NCBI RefSeq assembly: GCF_000319575.2
Contig: NC_021291.1
Span: 434,001-498,000, forward strand
Origin: Spiribacter salinus M19-40
Lineage (GTDB): Bacteria; Pseudomonadota; Gammaproteobacteria; Nitrococcales; Nitrococcaceae
Direction of reading: 5' to 3'
DNA: 64,000 bases
Each line of letters starts with the position of its first letter. The stretch's first letter is position 1. Under the pieces are notes generated by a model. The model was given only the letters and a program-made list of their open reading frames with translations, was not told where the DNA came from and made no database searches. Shown here piece by piece: positions 53,293 to 60,836 of the stretch. The position numbers and the translations under genes were made by a program.

Positions 53293-54700
53293 ATTCAAAA
53301 AGCCCTTCAAGGCCGCCCTCACGGCCGTAGCCGGACTGCTTCATGCCCCCGAAAGGCGCTTCGGGGGTCGGCCCCGTCCCTGTGTTCAGTGCGGCATGCC
53401 CAAAGCGCAGGCGCTCGATCACGCGCTGGCCACGTCCTTGGTCTGCAGTGAACACATAGGAGGCCAGGCCAAAATCGGTGTCGTTGGCCATGCGCACGAC
53501 CTCCGGCTCATCAGCGAAGGTGATCAGCGGCACGAGTGGCCCGAATGTTTCCTCCCGATAGCAAGCGGCATCCGAAGGCACATCCAGCAGGACGGTCGGG
53601 GGGTAGAAGGTACCGGGCAGGCCTTCTGCATCCGCGCGCGCCATCTCGCGAGCGCCCCTGGCAACAGCATCGTCCACATGGCGGGTGACTTTGGCGACCG
53701 CGTTCTCATCAATGAGTGGACCGAGCTGGGTGCCTGGCTTCATGCCATCGCCGACGACCAGCCCGTTGACGCGTTCGGCGAGCTTTTCTGCAAACGCCTC
53801 GGCAACGCCTGCCTGCACAAAGATTCGGTTGGCGCACACGCAGGTCTGGCCGCCACCGCGGAATTTATTGATCATGAGCTGATCAGCGGCATGGTCCAGG
53901 TCCGCGTCATCAAAGATGATGTAAGGCGCGTTACCGCCCAGCTCCAGGGTCAGGCGCTTGATGCCGGGTGCGGCTTGGCGGATCAGCTCTCGACCGATTT
54001 CTGTTGAGCCCGTAAAGCTGATGACCCGCACGCTCGGCGCGTCGAACAGGGCCTGGCTGATGGGCGCAGATGAGCCCATGACCAGGTTGACTTTGCCGGC
54101 CGGCAGCCCGACTTCGCGGTCAAGCAGGGCGAACAGCGCGATCATGGTCAATGGCGTTTTGGAAGACGGTTTGATCACACTGGGGCAGTCTGCCGCGATG
54201 GCGGCAGACAGTTTCTTGGCGATCATGCCGATCGGGAAGTTCCACGGTGTGACCAATCCCACGACGCCTGCCGGGCGATGATGCACGGTCCAGGTGCAGT
54301 CCCGCGGATGCTCTTCAAGGGTGCGCGGTGCAAGGGCATGAACGTTTTTGGCCGCGTAGCGGAAAAAGCCGGCGGCATAGTCAGCCTCGCCCGTCGCCTC
54401 AGCCAGTGGCTTGCCATGCTCCATGCACAGGATGCGGCCAATTTCCTCACGATGGGTCGTCAGGGCGTCGGCAATGGCTTCCAGCCAGTGGCGGCGCTGG
54501 TCCAGGTCAGCGGGTTGTTCAAAGGCCGCCTCCGCTGCGGCGATGGCGCGCTCGGTCTCAGCGCCGCCCATTGAAGCGACGTCAGCAAGATGACCGTTGT
54601 CCACCGGGTTGGTGACTGGCAGCGTTTTGCCACTGTCGGCCATGACCCACTGACCATTGATGTAACCGCCCAGGGCGGGGAGCAGTGGAGATTCGATCAT
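53261..54700 (-). CDS. gabD: NAD(P)-dependent succinate-semialdehyde dehydrogenase family protein
   Basis: The 479-residue aldehyde dehydrogenase shows VTPWNFPIGMIAKKLSAAIA, the catalytic Glu in LELGGNAPYIIFDDA, and the catalytic Cys in GGGQTCVCANRIFV. Length and the second Cys near the nucleophile match GabD, which oxidises succinate semialdehyde in GABA degradation. Related semialdehyde or glutarate-semialdehyde activity cannot be excluded. It lies 11 bases after the 2-hydroxyacid dehydrogenase gene on the same strand. Confidence 0.85.
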   Translation of the reverse strand: MIESPLLPALGGYINGQWVMADSGKTLPVTNPVDNGHLADVASMGGAETERAIAAAEAAFEQPADLDQRRHWLEAIADALTTHREEIGRILCMEHGKPLAEATGEADYAAGFFRYAAKNVHALAPRTLEEHPRDCTWTVHHRPAGVVGLVTPWNFPIGMIAKKLSAAIAADCPSVIKPSSKTPLTMIALFALLDREVGLPAGKVNLVMGSSAPISQALFDAPSVRVISFTGSTEIGRELIRQAAPGIKRLTLELGGNAPYIIFDDADLDHAADQLMINKFRGGGQTCVCANRIFVQAGVAEAFAEKLAERVNGLVVGDGMKPGTQLGPLIDENAVAKVTRHVDDAVARGAREMARADAEGLPGTFYPPTVLLDVPSDAACYREETFGPLVPLITFADEPEVVRMANDTDFGLASYVFTADQGRGQRVIERLRFGHAALNTGTGPTPEAPFGGMKQSGYGREGGLEGLFEFTEAQTVPVG

Positions 54701-54711
54701 TTCAAGCCTCG

Positions 54712-55701
54712 CTATCGATTCGTTGTTGAGGGGACAAACCCATGCGTCTTGTCCACCAGGTTGTTGAGCGCGTCACCAGCCGCCCAGCGCCGATAATTGG
54801 TGATGAACTGCTCGGACAAGGCCCGCTTCCAGCCAATGAAGTCGCCAGCCATATGCGCAGAAATCGCAACATTGGGCAGGTCCCAAAGGGGGTGTTGGGC
54901 CGGCAGGGGCTCCTGCTCAAAGACATCCAGCGCGGCACCGTCGATCTCGCCGTCCTGCAGCGCTGACACCAGATCGGCCGTGCGCACGATCGGGCCACGG
55001 CCAATGTTAATCAGACGCGCGCTGCTGGCCATGGCCTGGAATTCAGCGGCCCCGAACAAGCCCTCGGTGTCCGGCGTCAGCGGGGCGGCAATCACAACGA
55101 AGTCGTAGTCGGAAAGTACCGAGATCAGATCGGCCTGGGCATAGATGGCGCCGAAGTCGTTATCTCCAGGTCGAGCACCGCGGCCGATACCATCTACCGC
55201 CATACCCATGGCGCCACAGATCTGAGCAATCTGTCGGCCAATCGACCCCGCCCCCACAACCAGTACCGTGCGTCCAGTCACGGGTTCGGTCTCCCGGTGG
55301 TGCCATTCATGGCGCTGCTGCAAACGCTGGTTCTCGGCGAAGTCCTTACAAAAGGCGATGATTTGCCCCAGCACGTACTCGGCAATGCAGCGGTCGAAAA
55401 TACCCCGGGCATTCGTTACTGGGATTGAACTCTCGCGCACCTCGGCTGTTAGCAGGGCATCGACCCCGGCACTCGTCGCGTGAATCCACTGCAGGCTGTC
55501 CGCCGCAGACCACGCCTCTGAAATCGCGTTGGTGCGGAAGTCGGTTACGCAAAGAACCTGCGCCCCGGGCAGCGCCGCCCGAAGCTGGGCGCCATTCTCG
55601 GCAACGAGCAGTTCTGCCTCGCCGGATAGGGCCTCGAGGCCATCCGGCAGTCCTTCGCCAGGGGCCGTCAGAATGACGATTTTTGGCGGTTGTTCGGCCA
55701 T
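54712..55701 (-). CDS. D-2-hydroxyacid dehydrogenase family protein
   Basis: The 329-residue protein has a Rossmann NAD-binding motif VVGAGSIGRQIAQICGAMG and the family signature LINIGRGPIVRTADLVSAL, plus DVFEQEPLPAQHPLWDLPN with the catalytic Glu, and AISAHMAGD with the His. It resembles glyoxylate/hydroxypyruvate reductase-like enzymes, but the substrate is uncertain. The ATG at 55701 is chosen; an ATG 57 bases upstream is possible. It is divergent from the class I aminotransferase. Confidence 0.82.
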   Translation of the reverse strand: MAEQPPKIVILTAPGEGLPDGLEALSGEAELLVAENGAQLRAALPGAQVLCVTDFRTNAISEAWSAADSLQWIHATSAGVDALLTAEVRESSIPVTNARGIFDRCIAEYVLGQIIAFCKDFAENQRLQQRHEWHHRETEPVTGRTVLVVGAGSIGRQIAQICGAMGMAVDGIGRGARPGDNDFGAIYAQADLISVLSDYDFVVIAAPLTPDTEGLFGAAEFQAMASSARLINIGRGPIVRTADLVSALQDGEIDGAALDVFEQEPLPAQHPLWDLPNVAISAHMAGDFIGWKRALSEQFITNYRRWAAGDALNNLVDKTHGFVPSTTNR

Positions 55702-55795
55702 GACTGAGCGTCCCAGAGAGTCGCTGATAATGGAGCGGACGGTACCCACCCCTGCCATACCCCGTCAACTGCGCCAGAATGGGCTCTCAAGGGGG

Positions 55796-55824
55796 TTGAC
55801 CGGTTTTCTTCCGAGGGCTAGCTT
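55796..55824 (+). promoter_or_regulatory. Possible promoter for the class I aminotransferase
   Basis: TTGACC (55796-55801), a 17-base spacer and TAGCTT (55819-55824). The -35 box is good, the -10 box weak. It lies 52 bases before the start codon in the 174-base divergent spacer. Confidence 0.4.
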
Positions 55825-55875
55825 CGCGGTGTTACGCAGCAGTTCTTTTCATCGCGGCGCAAAGGGGCGAAACGC

Positions 55876-57081
55876 ATGGTCAATCCGGTGGAGATGGAGC
55901 AGGGCGATCAGGCTGAGGCACCGCTGTTCAGTCCTTCCCTTCAGGCGATTCCGATGCCCGGCATCCGGCGGATGATTAACACGGCAGCCGGCATGGATGA
56001 CGTGATCCATCTGTCGATCGGCCAACCGGACTTCCCAACGCCCCCGCATATCGTCGAGGCACACATCGACGCGCTGCGTGAGGGCAAGACCGGCTACACG
56101 ATGGATGCGGGGCTGCCGGAGCTGCTCTCCGAGCTTGCGCGCTATTACAGCAAGCGCTATGACCGCGAGCTCACCGAAGACAACTTCCTGGTCACCACGG
56201 GAGCCACCGAGGCGATGTACCTTGCGCTGACGGCCACGGCGGCGCCGGGCCGGCAGTTCATCGTCACTGACCCCACATTCTTGCTGTATGCGCCGCTCAT
56301 CCGAATGAATGGCGGCGAGGTGAAGGTCATCCCGACGCGGCCGGAGCATGGCCATCAGATCGACCCGCAGGAGGTGATCGATGCCATTGGCATGCGGACC
56401 TTCGCGATCGTGCTCAATTCACCGAGCAATCCCAGTGGGGCCGTCTATCCGCGGGAGACGATCGAGGCCATTGTCCAGGAGGCAGCTTACCGAGGCGTCT
56501 ATGTGTTCGCTGACGAAGTCTACGATCACATCCTCCTTGAGGAGGGCATGGAGTTCCCGAGTGTCATTAACTGCACCTCGGATCTGGATCACGTGATGTC
56601 GATCTCGAGCTTCTCGAAGACGTTCAGCATGGCGGGCTTTCGGATTGGGTGGATGATCTCCAGCCAGGGGGCCATTAAAAAGCTGCGGCGCTACCACATG
56701 TTCACCACCACCGTGGCAAGCACGCCAGCGCAGTGGGCGGGCGTAGCGGCCTTGCAGGGGGACATGGCCTGCGTGGACGAGATGAATGCCGAGTATCGGC
56801 GCCGGCGTGATCGAATTGTGGAGATGGTGAGCGAGACGCCCCATCTGACGGGGTATGTGCCACAGGGGGCGTTCTATATCTTCCCCTCACTGCCACCGCG
56901 CACGGATGCCACTGACCTGTCATTGCGGATGCTCGCGGAGACCGGGGTGTGCGTGATTCCGGGTGATGCCTTTGGGGATACCTGCCGCAATGCGATTCGT
57001 ATCAGTTTCTCCAATTCCATGGAAAATATTGAAGAGGCGTTCGCGCGCATGCAGCCCTGGCTCGCGCAGCAGAAATTCTAG
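55876..57081 (+). CDS. Class I/II pyridoxal-phosphate aminotransferase (aspartate/aromatic-type)
   Basis: The 401-residue protein is a fold-type I aminotransferase with LSIGQPDFPTPPHIVEAH, NSPSNPSGAVYPRE, ADEVYDHILL and the cofactor lysine in SSFSKTFSMAGFRIGW. The C-terminal Arg that binds the alpha-carboxylate is in NAIRISFSNSMENIEEA. Members transaminate aspartate, alanine or aromatic amino acids. AAGGGGCG precedes the ATG at 55876. Its stop shares CTAG with the convergent GNAT-nitrilase gene. Confidence 0.85.
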   Translation: MVNPVEMEQGDQAEAPLFSPSLQAIPMPGIRRMINTAAGMDDVIHLSIGQPDFPTPPHIVEAHIDALREGKTGYTMDAGLPELLSELARYYSKRYDRELTEDNFLVTTGATEAMYLALTATAAPGRQFIVTDPTFLLYAPLIRMNGGEVKVIPTRPEHGHQIDPQEVIDAIGMRTFAIVLNSPSNPSGAVYPRETIEAIVQEAAYRGVYVFADEVYDHILLEEGMEFPSVINCTSDLDHVMSISSFSKTFSMAGFRIGWMISSQGAIKKLRRYHMFTTTVASTPAQWAGVAALQGDMACVDEMNAEYRRRRDRIVEMVSETPHLTGYVPQGAFYIFPSLPPRTDATDLSLRMLAETGVCVIPGDAFGDTCRNAIRISFSNSMENIEEAFARMQPWLAQQKF

Positions 57082-58622
57082 TCGTCGAGCCACTGGACGC
57101 GGTAGAGATCCAGACGCCGGTCTTTGGCGTTCTGGACCGAGCCCTCGGCACGCAGTTGCTTTAACTTGTCCATATCCAGGTCCACGACCAGGGTCATCTC
57201 GGTGTTGGGCGTGGACTCCGAGACAATCCCGTCGTGGGGGAAGGCGAAATCCGACGGTGAGAACACCGCCGCCTGGGCATACTGAATTTCGATATTTTCG
57301 ACACGCGGCAGGTTGCCCACGCTGCCGGTGATGGCGACGTAGCACTCGTTCTCAATTGCCCGGGCCTGGGCGCAGCGCCGGACCCGTAGGTAGGCGTTTT
57401 TGGTGTCGGTCCAGAACGGCACGAATAGAATCTGCATGCCTTGATCCGCCAGTAGCCGGCAGGCCTCCGGGAATTCCACGTCGTAGCACACGAGGATGCC
57501 GATTTTCCCAACATCGGTGTCAAAGGCCTTGAGCTGATCACCCCCTTGTACGCCCCAGTAGAAACGCTCATCCGGGGTGGCGTGGAGCTTGTAGTGTTGA
57601 TCGACGGTGCCATCGCGCCGGCAGAGATAGGCCACGTTATAGAGGACGTTGTCGTCATACACCGGCATGGAGCCGGCGATGATATTGATGTTGTAGCTCA
57701 CGGCCATGCGGCTCATCGCATCGGTAATTTCACCGGTGTACTGGGCGAGCCCGCGCATCGCTTCGGCCGGGTCTTCCTGATTGAACTGGGCGAGCAATGG
57801 CGCGTTGAACAGCTCAGGGAACAGGATGAAGTCGCAGTTGTAGCCCGCCATGGCATCGACAAAGAACTCGATGTTGCTCATCAAGTCTTCGAAGTTCGTT
57901 ACGCGGCGCATCTGCCATTGCACCGTGCCGACTCGAACCGTGGACTTACGTCCGCCGATGAGCGGCGTACGGGCGCTTTCGTAGAAAATATTGTCCCATT
58001 GCAGGAGCGTGGCATACGCCATGGACTCCTCGTCCTCGGGCAAGTAGGCCGTGATGACGCGGCGGACGTGGAAATCATTGGCGAGCTGAAAGGAGAGGAT
58101 CGGGTCGTAGAGCTCGCGGCGCTTGACCAGATCGATGTACTCCTCGGGCTTCATCTCTGCGGCGTGCTCCTGGTAGCCCGGCATCCGCCCCCCGGCAACG
58201 ATGGCGCGCAGGCTCAAGCTGCGGCAGAGCTCTTTGCGGGCGTCGTAGAGTCGCCGGCCCAGCCGCATGCCGCGATACTCTGGGTCGACGAAAATGTCGA
58301 CGCCGTAGAGCACATCCCCGTTGGGATCATGATGGGTTAAAAAGCCGTTGCTGGTGATCTCGTTGTATTTGTGACGATCCCCGAAGCGGTCGTAATCCAC
58401 AATCATCGAGATGGCGCCCGCCACGACCCGGCCGTTGTCTTCAATGCAGATTTGGCCTTCCGGGAAGCGGTTGATCTGCGCACTGAACTGCTTGCGGGTC
58501 CAGGCGCCGCCCAGATCGGGATAGACCTGATCCATGATGTGCTTAACATCCGGGTGGTCGGAGAGCCGGAGGTGGCGCAGGCGGAGCCGGTGCTCCTCGC
58601 CGCTGGTCTCGTGTTCACTCAT
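57078..58622 (-). CDS. GNAT acetyltransferase fused to nitrilase-family amidohydrolase
   Basis: The 514-residue protein joins a GNAT domain (residues 10-200: LRHLRLSDHPDVKHIMDQV, with the acetyl-CoA loop VDPEYRGMRLGRRLYDARK) to a carbon-nitrogen hydrolase domain (230-514). The hydrolase triad is visible as Glu in FILFPELFNAP, Lys in DQHYKLHATPDE and Cys in GILVCYDVEFPE. The fusion is found in several bacterial groups but its substrate is unknown. The ATG at 58622 is where the GNAT homology starts; upstream frame is antisense to the zinc-finger gene. It is divergent from the DksA/TraR-type gene. Confidence 0.88.
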   Translation of the reverse strand: MSEHETSGEEHRLRLRHLRLSDHPDVKHIMDQVYPDLGGAWTRKQFSAQINRFPEGQICIEDNGRVVAGAISMIVDYDRFGDRHKYNEITSNGFLTHHDPNGDVLYGVDIFVDPEYRGMRLGRRLYDARKELCRSLSLRAIVAGGRMPGYQEHAAEMKPEEYIDLVKRRELYDPILSFQLANDFHVRRVITAYLPEDEESMAYATLLQWDNIFYESARTPLIGGRKSTVRVGTVQWQMRRVTNFEDLMSNIEFFVDAMAGYNCDFILFPELFNAPLLAQFNQEDPAEAMRGLAQYTGEITDAMSRMAVSYNINIIAGSMPVYDDNVLYNVAYLCRRDGTVDQHYKLHATPDERFYWGVQGGDQLKAFDTDVGKIGILVCYDVEFPEACRLLADQGMQILFVPFWTDTKNAYLRVRRCAQARAIENECYVAITGSVGNLPRVENIEIQYAQAAVFSPSDFAFPHDGIVSESTPNTEMTLVVDLDMDKLKQLRAEGSVQNAKDRRLDLYRVQWLDD

Positions 58623-58689
58623 GGCCAGAAGGATATCATGGGGGTGAAACGGGTCAGAGCGCGAAGACCTGACAAAGAAGGAGAATGAG

Positions 58690-59082
58690 ATGACTGACCC
58701 CCTCACCACCGAGCAGCGCGAGACACTGCGCCGAGCGCTCGAGACAGAATCTGAAGATCTCCGTGAGGCCATTCGCAGCGAGGTACTGGCGGCTGATCTG
58801 CATCGGGCGGAAGATCTGGCGGACCAGGTTCGCGATCCTGGCGATGAATCGGTGGTCGATTTGCTGGCGGACATTGAGTACGCCGATATTGACCGTCATG
58901 TGCAGCAGCTTCGAGCGAATGAGGCGGCGCAACGGGCCTGGCATCAGGGGGGTTATGGGATCTGCGTGGACTGTGGTGAGCCCATTCCCTTCGAGCGCCT
59001 GGAGGCTTACCCCTCGGCGGCCCGTTGTCTGACTTGCCAAGCGGCAACGGAAAAGGCCGGCGGGCCCCCGCCTCGGCTTTAG
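58690..59082 (+). CDS. DksA/TraR-family C4 zinc-finger protein
   Basis: The 130-residue protein has an N-terminal helical hairpin and a C-terminal C4 zinc finger (CVDCGEPIPFERLEAYPSAA, then RCLTCQ). DksA-type proteins enter the RNA polymerase secondary channel with ppGpp. At the hairpin tip the protein reads DPGDES, preserving the D-x-x-D pair of DksA but with Ser in place of Ala. It is shorter than DksA (151 in E. coli) and its own targets are unknown. AAGGAG precedes the ATG. Confidence 0.84.
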   Translation: MTDPLTTEQRETLRRALETESEDLREAIRSEVLAADLHRAEDLADQVRDPGDESVVDLLADIEYADIDRHVQQLRANEAAQRAWHQGGYGICVDCGEPIPFERLEAYPSAARCLTCQAATEKAGGPPPRL

Positions 59083-59096
59083 GGGGTGATCCTGAC

Positions 59097-60836
59097 TTGA
59101 CCGCGGCCTCAAGACTGACGCCCTGGCTGGTTTGCCTGGGCCTCGCGTTGTTGATGGCCTCAACACGCACTGACGCTAGCGTGCGGGTGAGCGTCAACGG
59201 CGTTGAGGGCGAGGTGCGCGATAATGTGCTGGCGTTCATCGACGCGGATGTTGATCTGGACTCCGAGCTGGCGGCGCGTTTCTACCAGGATCGGACTCGC
59301 CGCCAGGTGCAGGAGGCCCTCGAAGCGCTCGGTTACTACCAGGCGGCCATTGCGCTTGAACTTGAGCCGGTGCAGGGCGATTGGGTCCTGTCGGCCGATA
59401 TTGAACCGGGCCCTCGGATCACGGTAAGGGCAGTCGCAATTCGGATCAGCGGGGACGCGGCCGATGATGAAGCATTCGCGGCGCTTCGTGAGCGCTTGCC
59501 GCTTGAGTCCGGCCAGGGGCTCGACCACGGAGATTATCAATCGAGTAAACGCGCGCTGCGCAATCTCGCCATCGAGCGGGGGTATTTCGACTATCGCTTT
59601 AGTCAGGCGGAACTGGCAATTGATGTCGATGAAGGGTGGGCCGATGTCACGCTAGAGCTCGATAGTGGCGATCGCTACATGCTGGGGGAGGTCGGCTTTT
59701 CAAGCGTCCCGCTGCGTGCGTCGTTTCTCCAACGCCTGGTGCCGTTTGCGCCCGGTGCGCCGTACAGCGCCGAGCGGGTCGCGGAGCTTAACCGGCGACT
59801 GCTCGAGAGCGGCTATTTTGATGACGCGGTGGTGGATACACGGCGTGAAGCCGCTGAGGGAAAGAGGATTCCTGTCGAGGCCAATGTGGGGATGCGGGAT
59901 CGCAATACCGTCTCGACGGGCCTTGGTTACTCAACGGATGAGGGTCCGCGAGTCCGCCTGGGATTTACTCGCCATTACGTCAACAATCGTGGGCATTCGT
60001 TGACCAGCGAGGTACGCGCCTCCCCGGTCAATCAGGGCGTTAATGCCCGCTATCGAATACCGCTGGGCGATCCACTCAATGACAATCTCTCCGTGAACGC
60101 GGGCTGGGATAATGAAGAGGTCGACGACCAGGCGAGTGAGCGATACGCCTTCGGCCTGAGTCGGCGACAGGAATTCACCTCGGGGTGGGTCCGGACGCAG
60201 TCAGTCCGGTATCTCGATGAGCGTTTTTCGGCGGGTGAGGACAGCGGGCGCAGCGCGTTGCTCATGCCAGGGCTGTCATTCTCCCGCACCCGCTCGCGCG
60301 GGGGCATCGATCCCTTCCGTGGCGATTATCAGCACTATTCTATTGAGGGCAGCGCGCGCGCGCTGGGGTCCGATGTCGATATCGCGCGGTTGCGTCTGGG
60401 TAATACCTGGCTGCGCAGCATCGGGCGTGCGCATCGGTTTCAGCTCCGGGCGGATCTGGGGGGTATTGCCACCAACGATTTTGATGACGTTCCGACCTCG
60501 CTGCGTTTCTTCGCCGGTGGAGACCAGAGTGTCCGCGGATTCAGTTACCGCAGCCTTGGCCCGACTGATGCGGGCGGTGAGGTCACCGGGGGGCGCTACC
60601 TGGCGACCGGGAGTGCGGAATATAGTTATGCCGTGCGTGGCAACTGGCGCTTAGCACTGTTTGCGGATGCGGGTAATGCGTTTGATGGCCCGGATGAACT
60701 GGATCCTGAAGTCGGCACGGGCTTTGGTCTGCGCTGGGGCTCGCCGGTCGGTCCACTGCGAGTCGACATTGCCTGGGGCGTGAGCCGCGATGACATCCCG
60801 GTCCGATTACACCTGTCGGTCGGGCCGCCGTTCTGA
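59097..60836 (+). CDS. tamA: Translocation and assembly module subunit TamA
   Basis: TamA is an Omp85-family outer-membrane protein that, with TamB, inserts autotransporters and moves lipids. The 579-residue protein has a signal peptide (PWLVCLGLALLMASTRTDAS), three POTRA domains to about residue 260, and a C-terminal 16-strand barrel ending in the aromatic HLSVGPPF. The barrel lid motif GDQSVRGFSYRSLGP is the Omp85 VRGF/Y box. E. coli TamA has 577 residues. The start is TTG at 59097 with AGGGGGTGA seven bases upstream. Confidence 0.93.
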   Translation: MTAASRLTPWLVCLGLALLMASTRTDASVRVSVNGVEGEVRDNVLAFIDADVDLDSELAARFYQDRTRRQVQEALEALGYYQAAIALELEPVQGDWVLSADIEPGPRITVRAVAIRISGDAADDEAFAALRERLPLESGQGLDHGDYQSSKRALRNLAIERGYFDYRFSQAELAIDVDEGWADVTLELDSGDRYMLGEVGFSSVPLRASFLQRLVPFAPGAPYSAERVAELNRRLLESGYFDDAVVDTRREAAEGKRIPVEANVGMRDRNTVSTGLGYSTDEGPRVRLGFTRHYVNNRGHSLTSEVRASPVNQGVNARYRIPLGDPLNDNLSVNAGWDNEEVDDQASERYAFGLSRRQEFTSGWVRTQSVRYLDERFSAGEDSGRSALLMPGLSFSRTRSRGGIDPFRGDYQHYSIEGSARALGSDVDIARLRLGNTWLRSIGRAHRFQLRADLGGIATNDFDDVPTSLRFFAGGDQSVRGFSYRSLGPTDAGGEVTGGRYLATGSAEYSYAVRGNWRLALFADAGNAFDGPDELDPEVGTGFGLRWGSPVGPLRVDIAWGVSRDDIPVRLHLSVGPPF

